Source of the DNA: Streptomyces griseus subsp. griseus
GTDB lineage: Bacteria > Actinomycetota > Actinomycetes > Streptomycetales > Streptomycetaceae
Length of the DNA: 64,000 nucleotides
Direction: 5' to 3'
Assembly: GCF_000720255.1 (NCBI RefSeq)
Contig: NZ_JOJE01000019.1
Location: 62,001 to 126,000 of the forward strand
Below the pieces are notes generated by a model. It worked only from the letters and a program-made list of their open reading frames with translations. It ran no database searches and was not told the DNA's origin. Numbering within the stretch: position 1 is the first letter of the stretch; every line of letters starts with the position of its first letter. The translations under genes and the position numbers were made by a program. Below are positions 30,682 through 39,570 of this stretch, piece after piece.

Positions 30682-32721
30682 GTGTGGGACAACGCGCTCC
30701 CGAGCTTCCTGATCGGCCTGCGGGAGGGACTGGAGGCCGGTCTGGTCGTGTCGGTCCTGGTGGCCACCCTGGTCAGGTCCGGCCATCGCGAGCGATTGCC
30801 GCACGTGTGGACCGGGGTGCTCGCCGCGGTGGGCGTTTCGATGGGGTTCGGAGCGGTGCTGACGTTCACGGCGTCCGGTCTGTCCGGGCAGGCGCAGGAG
30901 GCGTTCGGCGGGCTGCTCAGCGTGGTCGCGGTCGCCTTCGTCACCGCGATGGTGTTCTGGATGCGGCGCTCCGCGCGGAGTTTCTCCGGTGAGCTGAGGG
31001 AGAAGGTGACCGCCGCGCTGGGCATGGGGACGGGCGTCCTGATCATGACCTCGTTCCTCGCCGTCGGACGCGAGGGGTTGGAGACCGCGCTGTTCCTCTG
31101 GACGACGGCGCGGGCGGCGGGCGAGTCCGCCGGTCCGCTCGTCGGCGCCGGTGCGGGACTGCTGCTGGCCACCGTCGTGTGCTGGGGGCTGTACCGGCGG
31201 GTGCTGCACCTCAACCTGACCCGGTTCTTCACCGTCACCGGCGCCGCCCTCGTCGTGATCGCGGCCGGGGTGCTGGGGTACGGGGTGCGCGACCTCCAGG
31301 AGGGCGGCGCACTGCCGGGCGCCACGACGTACGCCTTCGACCTGTCGTCCCGGATCGACCCCGGCTCCTGGTACGCCACTCTGGTCAGCGGCACGCTGAA
31401 CGTGACACCGCAGATGACCTGGCTTCAGGTGGTGGCCCACGGCGGCTATCTCGCCATCGTGACGGCGCTGTTCGTCCGGGGGGTGCGGGGCGTGGACGCG
31501 CCCGGTGCCGCGCCCCGCGCGACGACGGCGACTCCGGCCGCCACCGCGCCCGCCGGGCGGCGCGTGCCGCGGTGGGTGGTGCCCGTGGCCGCGCTCGCCG
31601 TTCCCGCGCTGCTCGCGGGGGTACTGGTGGCCGTCGGTGACGCGAGGCCAGCCCCCGCGGGCACCATCGCGGTGTCGACGGCGGACTGCGGCGAGGGTTT
31701 CCGCGCGCCACGGCCGGGACGCCGGTCCTTCGAGGTGCGCAACACGGGCCGGGGCACGGTCGAGGCCTATCTGATCGATCCGGTCTCCGCGGCGGTCTAC
31801 GGGGAGGTCGAGGGCGTCGCGCCCGGCACCACCCGCACCTTGATCGCCACGATCGGCAGCGGCAGTTACGCCTGGCGCTGCGTTCCGACCAGCGGCAAGG
31901 CCGTCACCTCAGCCGCCGTCCGCGTCTCGGGCGGCGGTACCAAGAGGGCCGTACTGCCGGTGGCGCAGAAGGACCTGGCCGCACCCCTCGCCTCCTACCG
32001 CGCCTACGTCGAGAAGGGACTGTCGGGCCTGCTGACCAGGACCCGGACCCTCCAGCACGACATCGAGGACGGCCGGCTCGACCGGGCTCGCGCGGACTGG
32101 CTGCCCGCCCACGAGGCGTACGCCGCGCTCGGCGCCGCCTACGGGACGTTCGGGGACTTCGACGCGAGGATCAACGGGACGACGGCCGGGCTGCCCCTCG
32201 GGGTGAAGGACGCCGGTTTCACCGGTTTCCACCGCGTCGAGTACGGGCTGTGGCACGGCGAGTCCGCCGCCTCCCTGACCCGGCCGGCCCGGCGGCTCAC
32301 CTCCGACGTCGCCGCCCTGGGCAAGGACTTCCCCCACCAGGACTTCGACCCGGGCGACCTGCCCTTGCGCACCCACGAGATCCTGGAGGCCACCCTCCAG
32401 CAGGAGTTGACCGGTGCCACCGACTACGGCAGCGGCACCACCCTGGCGACCGCGGAGGCCAACCTCCAGGGCACCCGGGTCCTGCTCGGTCTGCTGCGCC
32501 CGCTGATCGACCGGCGTGATCCCGGGCTCCTCACGGACGTGGACGGCTGGATGGCGCGCACGGACCGTCTCGTGCTCTCCGCCCGCCACGGTGACGGGAG
32601 TTGGACGCCGGTCGACCGTCTGCCCGCCACCACTCGACGGCAGCTCGACGGCGCCATGGGCCAGTTGTTGGAGGAACTCGCCCCCATCCCGGACCTGTTG
32701 GAGATCCGCCGGGCGGCATGA
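30682..32721 (+). CDS. efeUO: Fused EfeU-EfeO iron uptake protein
   Basis: Encodes 679 residues. The GTG at 30682 is six bases from AGGAG. The N-terminal half (about 1-290) is an FTR1/EfeU permease with seven helices and both REGLE iron motifs (R14-E18 in helix 1; GREGLE near residue 131). A membrane anchor near 300-320 leads into an EfeO part: a cupredoxin-like domain (about 325-425, ADCGEGF ... AWRCVP) and an M75 imelysin-like domain (about 430-678) with the HxxE motif H517-R-V-E520. EfeU and EfeO are separate proteins in E. coli and many actinomycetes; here one polypeptide combines them. The complex takes up iron with the EfeB peroxidase encoded next. Confidence 0.9.
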   Translation: MWDNALPSFLIGLREGLEAGLVVSVLVATLVRSGHRERLPHVWTGVLAAVGVSMGFGAVLTFTASGLSGQAQEAFGGLLSVVAVAFVTAMVFWMRRSARSFSGELREKVTAALGMGTGVLIMTSFLAVGREGLETALFLWTTARAAGESAGPLVGAGAGLLLATVVCWGLYRRVLHLNLTRFFTVTGAALVVIAAGVLGYGVRDLQEGGALPGATTYAFDLSSRIDPGSWYATLVSGTLNVTPQMTWLQVVAHGGYLAIVTALFVRGVRGVDAPGAAPRATTATPAATAPAGRRVPRWVVPVAALAVPALLAGVLVAVGDARPAPAGTIAVSTADCGEGFRAPRPGRRSFEVRNTGRGTVEAYLIDPVSAAVYGEVEGVAPGTTRTLIATIGSGSYAWRCVPTSGKAVTSAAVRVSGGGTKRAVLPVAQKDLAAPLASYRAYVEKGLSGLLTRTRTLQHDIEDGRLDRARADWLPAHEAYAALGAAYGTFGDFDARINGTTAGLPLGVKDAGFTGFHRVEYGLWHGESAASLTRPARRLTSDVAALGKDFPHQDFDPGDLPLRTHEILEATLQQELTGATDYGSGTTLATAEANLQGTRVLLGLLRPLIDRRDPGLLTDVDGWMARTDRLVLSARHGDGSWTPVDRLPATTRRQLDGAMGQLLEELAPIPDLLEIRRAA

Positions 32722-32787
32722 GTGCCGAACGGAGGGCGCCCCGAGCCCCAGCTGACTCCTACCACCCCATGAGGAAGGACCCACCCG

Positions 32788-34077
32788 ATGCCGACCCAGC
32801 AGCCGGGCCCCGCAGCAGGTCAGGAGGGCGCCCGTCCCGCCGGCCGCCGTACGTTCGTCAGGGCCGCCCTCGGTGTCGGGGCGGCCGGGGCGGCGCTCAC
32901 CGGAGCCGGGCTCGCGGGGGCGGAGCTCTCCGGCGGACGGGCCGCGGCGGCGGACGGCGGCACGGCGGACGGTCGGGCGGTCCCCTTCCACGGCGTCCAC
33001 CAGGCCGGGATCACCACACCGGCGCCGCCCGCCGCGGCCTTCGTCTCCTTCGACGTGATCGCCGACGGCCGCGAGGAACTCGCCGACCTGCTGCGCACGC
33101 TGACCGCGCGTGCCCGGTTCCTGACCGCCGGCGGCGTCCCCAACGACCTCGGCGTGGGCGCCCCGCCGTCGGACAGCGGCATCCTCGGCCCGGACGTCCC
33201 GGCCGACAGCCTCACCGTCACCGTGGGGCTCGGCGCCTCGGTGTTCGACGACCGTTACGGTCTCGCCCCCGCCAAGCCGCGGCACCTCAAGCCGATGCGC
33301 ACCTTCCCCAACGACGACCTGGACGCGGCCGAGTGCCACGGCGACCTCTCCCTGCAGCTCTGCGCGGGCCACTCCGACACGGTGCTGCACGCGCTGCGTG
33401 ACATCGCGCGTCACACCAGGGGTGCCATGCAGATCAGATGGCGCGTCGACGGCTTCCAGAACCCGTCCCGCCCGACGGGCGCTCAGCGCAACCTCCTCGG
33501 TTTCAAGGACGGCATCGCCAACCCCGACACGTCGTCGGCCCGCGAGATGGACCGGCTGGTGTGGGTGACCGGCGCCGAGGGCGAGCCGTCCTGGGCCGCG
33601 GGCGGCAGCTACCAGGTGCTTCGCGTGATCCGGATGCGGGTGGAGTTCTGGGACCGGGTGTCGCTGACCGAGCAGGAGAAGATGATCGGCCGGCGCCGCG
33701 ACACCGGCGCCCCGCTCGACGGCGCCCTGGAGACCGACACGCCCCACTACGCGAAGGACCCGCACGGCGACGCGATCCCGCTCGACGCCCACATCCGCCT
33801 GGCCAACCCGCGCACCGCCGGCACGGACGCGTCACGCATCCTGCGGCGCGGCTACAACTACGACCGGGGCGTCGACAAGGCCGGCAACCTCGACATGGGG
33901 CTGGCGTTCTGCTCCTACCAGCAGGACGTGGTCCGTCAGTTCGAGGCGACCCAGGAACGCCTCATCGACGAGCCGCTGGTCGACTACATCACGCCCACCG
34001 GAGGCGGCTACTTCTTCGCCCTCCCCGGCGTCCGCGACCGCTCCGACTGGCTGGGCCGCTCCCTGCTGAAGGGCTGA
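32788..34077 (+). CDS. efeB: EfeB deferrochelatase / DyP-type peroxidase (Tat-exported)
   Basis: Encodes 429 residues. A Tat signal ([11 protein letters not shown] followed by a hydrophobic stretch, residues 19-55) precedes a DyP domain with the GFKDG motif (G238-G242; D241 is the distal Asp) and the proximal heme region near the C-terminus. EfeB uses heme in the extracytoplasmic space to oxidise Fe(II) for EfeU, and can extract iron from heme. An AAGGA ribosome binding site precedes the ATG. It lies 66 bases after efeUO in the same iron-regulated unit. The 3' end is overlapped by the antisense remnant described next. Confidence 0.93.
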   Translation: MPTQQPGPAAGQEGARPAGRRTFVRAALGVGAAGAALTGAGLAGAELSGGRAAAADGGTADGRAVPFHGVHQAGITTPAPPAAAFVSFDVIADGREELADLLRTLTARARFLTAGGVPNDLGVGAPPSDSGILGPDVPADSLTVTVGLGASVFDDRYGLAPAKPRHLKPMRTFPNDDLDAAECHGDLSLQLCAGHSDTVLHALRDIARHTRGAMQIRWRVDGFQNPSRPTGAQRNLLGFKDGIANPDTSSAREMDRLVWVTGAEGEPSWAAGGSYQVLRVIRMRVEFWDRVSLTEQEKMIGRRRDTGAPLDGALETDTPHYAKDPHGDAIPLDAHIRLANPRTAGTDASRILRRGYNYDRGVDKAGNLDMGLAFCSYQQDVVRQFEATQERLIDEPLVDYITPTGGGYFFALPGVRDRSDWLGRSLLKG

Positions 34078-34340
34078 CGGGCGGGAACGGGCTGCACGGC
34101 TGGTCGGTGGTCTCCGGGGTCGGTTCCTGCGGCCACGGCGAGCCGGAAAGCGCCGTCGGTGTCGCGGAGACGGACGAGGCCGCCGAGCGCCCCCATGCCC
34201 GCCGGCGCCTGCTGGACGGCGAGGGTGAGGGCCTCCTGCGCCGACAGGTCGTGGCCCTGTGCCTCCAGCAGGGCCATGCGGGTTGCCGCGGACGCTTCGG
34301 TGGGGGTGGGACCTGCGTCGTCCGCCATCATGTCGCCCAT
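34008..34340 (-). pseudogene. Truncated regulator remnant (GAF-domain protein start)
   Basis: On the minus strand, about 75 codons from MGDMMADDAGPTPTE to FRLAVAAGTDPGD have the strong GC3 bias and composition of a real gene. They resemble the N-terminus of Streptomyces SpoIIE/GAF-type sensor phosphatases (AGMGALGGLVRLRDTDGAFRLAVAAG, shown in full length here only by its pattern). The frame then runs into unrelated sequence overlapping the efeB end and stops at 34008. The rest of the expected 600-800 residue protein is absent. It is best read as the leftover of a deleted regulator gene; a functional short protein cannot be excluded. The 320 bases upstream (34341-34661) show no other feature. 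Confidence 0.45.
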
Positions 34341-34661
34341 CCGCGGCCGGGGACCGGCGATGCCGGCCCGGACGGCTGCTCGGACGTCGCGTTCATCGCC
34401 TCGCTCCAGCTCATGTCGCGCTGTCCGGGCGGACGCGCCGACACCGGGTTCCGCCGACCCGCCCTCGTCATGGACGGCCGGCCGCGTCCAGGCCAGGGCC
34501 GTCGATGGCACGGGCCTGTCGGGCAGGGGCGCGGTCCATGCCGGGACGACGCATCTTTGTGCGCGAACGACGTTCCTTCGCCGCAGGTCAGAGCGGGTGC
34601 GTCGGAACTACGCTCGCGGTTGGGGCGGTCCTGTGGGGGCCGCCGCCGAAGGGAGGGGCAC

Positions 34662-35537
34662 ATGGGTGCCATCACACGCGTGGGGAACGTCGGCGCCGGG
34701 CAGATGGGCCGGGGCATCGCCGAGGTCTGTGCCCGTGCCGGGCTGTCGGTGACGTTGTGCGACACGACCGAGGACCGGGCGCAGGCCGGTCTGATCGGGG
34801 TGGCGGACTCGCTGCTGAGGGCGGAGAAGAAGGGCACGCTCACCGCCGAGGAGCGCGCGCACGCCCTGGCGGGCATCACGGTCGGCGCCGATCTGTCCCG
34901 CCTCGCCCGAGCGGATCTGGTCGTCGCGGCCGCCGTCGAGGACGAGCGGGCCAAGACGGCGCTGTTCCGGCAGCTTGACGAGGTGGTCGTCGGCCCGGAC
35001 GCCGTGGTGGCCAGCAACACGTCCTCGCTCCCCATCGCCCGCCTCGCCGCCGCGACCCGGCGCCCCGAAGCGGTGCTCGGCCTGCACTTCTTCAACCCAG
35101 TACCGGTCATGCCGCTCGTCGAGGTGGTCCCGTCCCTGCACACCTCGCAGACAACGGAGCGGCGTGTGCGCGCCTTCGCGGGCGAGGTCCTGGGCAAGCG
35201 GACGATCGTCGCACAGGACCGCGCGGGTTTCGTGGTGAACTCCCTGCTGGTGCCCTATCTTCTGGCGGCGGTGCGGATGGTCGCCTCGGGCACGGCGACG
35301 GCGGAGGACGTCGACGAGGGGATGACGGCCGGCTGCGCCCACCCCATGGGTCCGTTGCGCCTCGCCGACCTCATCGGTCTCGACACCGTGGCGGCGATCG
35401 GGGACGCCTTGTACGAGGAGTACAAGGAGCCGCTGTACGCGCCGCCGCCCCTGCTGCGCCGCATGGTCGAGTCGGGGCTGCTGGGCCGGAAGTCCGGTCG
35501 GGGTTTCTTCAACTACGCGGCTCAAGCGAGGGGTTGA
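34662..35537 (+). CDS. 3-hydroxyacyl-CoA dehydrogenase (3-hydroxybutyryl-CoA dehydrogenase type)
   Basis: Encodes 291 residues. GGGAGGGG lies a few bases before the ATG. The NAD-binding motif VGNVGAGQMGRGIAEV begins at residue 7. The catalytic His is in GLHFFNPVPVMPLVEVV, and the C-terminal domain has DRAGFVVNSLLVPYLLAAVR and HPMGPLRLADLIGLD. It oxidises (or reduces) the 3-hydroxy group of short acyl-CoA in beta-oxidation, butyryl-CoA supply or phenylacetate degradation. No thiolase or crotonase gene is adjacent, so the pathway cannot be fixed. Confidence 0.92.
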   Translation: MGAITRVGNVGAGQMGRGIAEVCARAGLSVTLCDTTEDRAQAGLIGVADSLLRAEKKGTLTAEERAHALAGITVGADLSRLARADLVVAAAVEDERAKTALFRQLDEVVVGPDAVVASNTSSLPIARLAAATRRPEAVLGLHFFNPVPVMPLVEVVPSLHTSQTTERRVRAFAGEVLGKRTIVAQDRAGFVVNSLLVPYLLAAVRMVASGTATAEDVDEGMTAGCAHPMGPLRLADLIGLDTVAAIGDALYEEYKEPLYAPPPLLRRMVESGLLGRKSGRGFFNYAAQARG

Positions 35538-35677
35538 CGGAGGGCGAGGGATCGGCCCAGCCCTGCGCGCTGTCTTGACGTGTCCATTTTCGTCGTCAAG
35601 CATGCCTTGAGCTCGATTGCTTCTGGTCGATTCTGTTCGCCTTCGGTTCTCGTCTCCGGGTCGTGGAAGGAAGTGCC

Positions 35678-38600
35678 TTGTCCCACCGACATCGCTTCGT
35701 CCGAGCGTTGATGCCCACCGTTCCCCTGATGCTGGGCGCGGGTCTGATCGTTCCCCCCGCCGTGGCCGCCACGGCCGCGGACCCGCCGCCGCAGAGCGCG
35801 GTCACCGTACGGATCGATCCGTCGTACCGACAGCAGCAGTTCGAGGGATGGGGCACGAGCCTCGTCTGGTTCGCCAACGCCACCGGCGGCTACCCGGACC
35901 CCATCCGAAGACGGCTCGTGGACATGCTGTTCGGTGACGACGGGCTCGCCCTGAACATCGCGCGCTACAACATCGGCGGCGGCAACGCGCCGGACGTCCG
36001 CAAGGACTACATGAAAGCCGGCGCCACCATGGACGGCTTCTGGAAGGCCCCCGCCGGAACGACCCGGCAGGACATGGACTGGTGGGACCCGGACAACCCC
36101 GACCACTGGGACTGGAACGCCGACGCGGGCCAGCGCTGGTGGGTGGACCAGATCAAGAAGAAGGTCACGGACTGGGAGGCGTTCAGCAACTCGCCGCCGT
36201 GGTTCCAGACGGTCAGCGGCTACGTATCGGGCGGGTTCGACGCCTCCACGGACCAGATCCGCGCGGACCGGGTCGACGACTTCGCCACGTATCTGGTGCG
36301 CGTGACCGACCGGCTGGAGAAGGCGCACAACATCAAGTTCGACACCATCGACCCGCTCAACGAGCCCAACACCCCGTACTGGGGTACGCAGATCGGTGCG
36401 GACGGCCGACCGACGGGCGGCCGTCAGGAAGGCGCGCACGCCGGTCCGGAACTCCAGCAGAAGGTGGTGCTCGCCCTCGACAAGGCGCTCGACGGCGCGA
36501 AGACCCACGCCCGGGTCTCCGCGATGGACGAGACCAACCCCGGCACCTTCACCCAGAACTGGAACGCCTACGGCGCCCCGGCGCGAGCGGCCGTCGAGCA
36601 GCTCAACGTGCACACCTACGGCACGAGCATGCGCACCAGCGCGCGTGACATCGCCAAGGGCGCGGACAAGAAGCTGTGGATGAGCGAGGTCGAGGGCACC
36701 TGGGGCACGGGCACCGACTTCACCAGCATGGAACCGGGTCTGGGGATCGCCACCCGGATGGTCGACGACATGCGGGAACTGGAGCCGTCCGCCTGGGTGT
36801 TCTGGCAGCCCGTGGAGGACTCCATTCCGCAGGCGGCGGCCGGCAAGAACTGGGGCAGCATCCACGTCCCGTTCAACTGCACCGCCGCGGACACCCTGGA
36901 GACCTGCCCGATCCGGGCCAACTCCAAGTTCCACACCATCAGGAACTTCACCCACTACATCCGCCCCGGCGATCACTTCGTCAAGACCGACGACCCCTCC
37001 AGCGTCGCCGCGGTACGCAAGTCCGGCCGTGCGGCGAGCGTGGTACACGTGAACAGCGGCACCTCCGCGCGCTCCGTGACCCTCGATCTGTCGCGCTTCG
37101 GCAAGGTCGCGCGAGGTGCCACGGTCACCCCCGTGGTGACGAGCGCCGACGGTGCCCTGGTACGAGGGACCCCCGTCCCCGTGACCGATCGCTCGGCGAC
37201 CCTCACCGTGCCCGCGAAGTCGGTGACGACCTTCGTGGTCGACGGCGTCAGCGGCGTCGCCGGGGACGCGGCCCTGGTGCGGCCCGGCCATGTCTACCGG
37301 CTCCAGGGCGCGCAGAGCGGGAAGTCCCTCGCCCCCTCCGAGGACGGCAGCGGTGTCGTCATCCGCACGACCGACGCCGGCAGCGCGCGGCAGCTGTGGT
37401 CGGTCCGCAAGCTGACTCGCGGCAACGACAACCGCGAGCGGTACGCCCTCACCGGCGCCACCACCGGCAAGCGGCTCGCGGTGCGCGACGACCAGGCCGT
37501 CCTGGAGGATCCGGACGGCGGCCGTCCCGACGAGGCGGCGCAGTGGGTCATGTCGACGACCGGCGACGGCACCTGGACGTTCGTCAACGCCGCCACCGGC
37601 CGCCTCATCGACGTCACCGGCCAGTCCTCGGCGGACGGCGCCAAGGTGTCGACGTACACCCCGACCTCGGCGGGCAACCAGCGCTGGAGCGTGACCGACG
37701 AGACGGTCCTGCGTACCGGTGCGGTCGAGGCGTTCACCGTCCCCGGTCTGCCGCCGAAGCTGCCACAGGCGGTAACGCCGGTGTTCCGGGACGGCGCCCG
37801 CGGCTCGCTCCCCGTCACCTGGACCCTTCCGCCGGACCGCGCGTGGCGCGATCCCGGGACGGTCCGTGTGAAGGGCCGGGCGACGGACGCCCTGGGGCAT
37901 CGGATCCCCGCACAAGCGGTCGTCACGGTCGACACGATCGCCTCGACACTGCCGGGGCGGGCCAAGACGTACGTGGGCGGGACGCCGGACCTTCCGGCCG
38001 CGGTCACCGGGATCGGCCGACGCGGCGGCAGGGCCGACCTGCCGGTGACCTGGTCGGCGGCTCCTGACGGGGCGTTCGACACGACGGGCGTGGTGACGTT
38101 GCGCGGTGTGGCGCACGTCGTGGACGGCACCGCCGTCGACGCGACAGTGCGGGTGCAGGTGACCGAGCCGGCGCAGACCAACGTCGCGCCCGAGCGGGAC
38201 GTCTCGGTCGACGCCACGTTCACCGAGAACGGGTATTCGGCGGAGCGCCTGCGCAACGGCGACCCGTCCGAGAAGGCCTGGTCCAACTGGAAGCCGGGGA
38301 ACACCAAGAACCCCTCCGACACCATCACCTTCACCCTGCCGACGTCACGCGACCTCGACCGGATCGTGGCGCACTTCTACCGCGACGGGAGTCCGGCCTC
38401 CTTCCCCGCGAGCCTGAAGGCACAGGTGCGGGCGACCGACGGCAGCTGGGTCGACGCGAGCGACACCGTGGAGGTGGGCACGGAGGGGACGCCCGTCGTC
38501 GACGTACCCCTGACGGCGCGAGGGGCGACGAACGGCGTCCGGCTCGTGATGACCGCACGTCAGGGCGGCTACATCACCATGGGTGAGATCGAGGTGTACG

Positions 38601-38872
38601 CCAGGACCCCCGGTGAGTCCTCGGACGCGGCCGCGGCGTCACTCGAGGTGGCCGGGGTGCCGGTCCCGTCCTTCGACCCCGAGACCACCGCCTACCGGGT
38701 CGTCACCGGTGACCCGCGCCGCGACACGGTCACCGTTACGGCGCGCGACCCCTATGCGACGGTCGCGGTCGACCGGACGACGGAGGGGCGCAAAACCGTG
38801 GCCGTGGTGTCCGTGACCAGCGAGGACGGCGCGCAGACCCGGAAGTACCGGATCCAACTCGCGCGCCGCTGA
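35678..38872 (+). CDS. Exported GH30 endo-beta-1,6-galactanase, multidomain
   Basis: Encodes about 1,064 residues. The TTG at 35678 was preferred because GGAAGGAAG lies about five bases upstream; a GTG at 35663 has no ribosome binding site. A signal peptide (to about residue 35) is followed by a GH30 domain (about 45-490) with acid/base E229 (DPLNEPN) and nucleophile E337 (SEVEGT). Its features resemble subfamily 5 endo-beta-1,6-galactanases. Then come a ricin-type lectin region (about 530-675, QRWSV), two Ig-like repeats (about 685-840), an F5/8-type galactose-binding domain (about 845-975) and a C-terminal cadherin-like repeat. It would degrade the side chains of plant arabinogalactan proteins, complementing the GH43 enzyme at 15.9 kb. 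Confidence 0.88.
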   Translation: MSHRHRFVRALMPTVPLMLGAGLIVPPAVAATAADPPPQSAVTVRIDPSYRQQQFEGWGTSLVWFANATGGYPDPIRRRLVDMLFGDDGLALNIARYNIGGGNAPDVRKDYMKAGATMDGFWKAPAGTTRQDMDWWDPDNPDHWDWNADAGQRWWVDQIKKKVTDWEAFSNSPPWFQTVSGYVSGGFDASTDQIRADRVDDFATYLVRVTDRLEKAHNIKFDTIDPLNEPNTPYWGTQIGADGRPTGGRQEGAHAGPELQQKVVLALDKALDGAKTHARVSAMDETNPGTFTQNWNAYGAPARAAVEQLNVHTYGTSMRTSARDIAKGADKKLWMSEVEGTWGTGTDFTSMEPGLGIATRMVDDMRELEPSAWVFWQPVEDSIPQAAAGKNWGSIHVPFNCTAADTLETCPIRANSKFHTIRNFTHYIRPGDHFVKTDDPSSVAAVRKSGRAASVVHVNSGTSARSVTLDLSRFGKVARGATVTPVVTSADGALVRGTPVPVTDRSATLTVPAKSVTTFVVDGVSGVAGDAALVRPGHVYRLQGAQSGKSLAPSEDGSGVVIRTTDAGSARQLWSVRKLTRGNDNRERYALTGATTGKRLAVRDDQAVLEDPDGGRPDEAAQWVMSTTGDGTWTFVNAATGRLIDVTGQSSADGAKVSTYTPTSAGNQRWSVTDETVLRTGAVEAFTVPGLPPKLPQAVTPVFRDGARGSLPVTWTLPPDRAWRDPGTVRVKGRATDALGHRIPAQAVVTVDTIASTLPGRAKTYVGGTPDLPAAVTGIGRRGGRADLPVTWSAAPDGAFDTTGVVTLRGVAHVVDGTAVDATVRVQVTEPAQTNVAPERDVSVDATFTENGYSAERLRNGDPSEKAWSNWKPGNTKNPSDTITFTLPTSRDLDRIVAHFYRDGSPASFPASLKAQVRATDGSWVDASDTVEVGTEGTPVVDVPLTARGATNGVRLVMTARQGGYITMGEIEVYARTPGESSDAAAASLEVAGVPVPSFDPETTAYRVVTGDPRRDTVTVTARDPYATVAVDRTTEGRKTVAVVSVTSEDGAQTRKYRIQLARR

Positions 38873-38897
38873 GGTCCGCTCGGCAAGGGGCTGCCCC

Positions 38898-38921
38898 GCC
38901 CGGGCGGCTCCTCCCCCGGGC
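38898..38921 (+). terminator. Possible hairpin terminator after GH30 gene
   Basis: gcccggg / cccgggc form a 7-bp stem with a 10-base loop, 25 bases after the stop codon. The stem is short and the region is GC-rich, so chance is possible. Confidence 0.3.
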
Positions 38922-38974
38922 GTCACCGCTCCCGGGGTGGTCGGGACCTTCCGATTTTGTACACACCGTGGGTC

Positions 38975-38999
38975 GCTTGCTCGTGGGCTCATCGGGTAC
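38975..38999 (+). promoter_or_regulatory. Sigma-B-type promoter upstream of MarR gene
   Basis: GCTT at 38975, a 15-base spacer and GGGTAC at 38994 match the Streptomyces general-stress sigma-B consensus (GNNT, 14-16 bases, GGGTAC/T). It lies about 52 bases before the GTG of the MarR-family gene at 39052. Confidence 0.55.
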
Positions 39000-39051
39000 A
39001 GCGATGGAATGAAGGAGACGTTCCCAGCCCCTGGAGTTTGCTGAAAGTGAT

Positions 39052-39570
39052 GTGTTCGTGACTCGTCTCGGTGATCCCGGTGACGACCGGGTGAGGGGTT
39101 CGGGCGACGGCCCGGAGGCCGTCGCCGTGGATATCGCGGATGCCGTGGAGAGCCTGACGAACCTGTGGTCGCTGGCCGCCCAGCAGGCGACCCTGCGGTT
39201 GTCCCTGCACCAGTTGGGGGCGCTGCGCGCGGTGGAGTCGTCGCCGGGCCTGAATCTGACGGCCCTGGCCGAGCGGTTGGAGACCGGGCTGCCCACCGCC
39301 AGCCGGCTGTGCGACCGGCTGGAGGCGGCGGGTCTGCTGGAGCGCACGCTGCATCCCGAGCGGCGTCGCGAGGTACGCCTGGCCCTCACCCCGCACGGCC
39401 GCAACGTGCTCGGCGAAATCGCCGAGCGGCGCACGCAGGCGCTGGCGACGGCGCTGGCGGCGCTGGGGCCCGCCGAACGGGCGGCGCTGCGGCGCGGTCT
39501 GCGGGCGTTCGTCGCGGCTCAGGACGCCGGCACGCCACCGCCCGCCACGGGTGGTGGTGACATGGAGTGA
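39052..39570 (+). CDS. MarR-family regulator (first of two paralogs)
   Basis: Encodes 172 residues. The winged helix lies at about 50-125: LHQLGALRAVESSPGLNLT, AERLETGLPTASRLCDRLEAAGLLER, and a wing RRREVRLALTPHG. The second MarR gene at 45632 shares the ASRLCDRLEAAGL core and overall length, so the two are paralogs that flank the stressosome block. The start is uncertain (GTG at 39052 or 39058). Its last 52 bases overlap the convergent PP2C gene, so transcription of one should interfere with the other. A sigma-B-like promoter upstream suggests stress induction. Targets unknown. Confidence 0.85.
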   Translation: MFVTRLGDPGDDRVRGSGDGPEAVAVDIADAVESLTNLWSLAAQQATLRLSLHQLGALRAVESSPGLNLTALAERLETGLPTASRLCDRLEAAGLLERTLHPERRREVRLALTPHGRNVLGEIAERRTQALATALAALGPAERAALRRGLRAFVAAQDAGTPPPATGGGDME

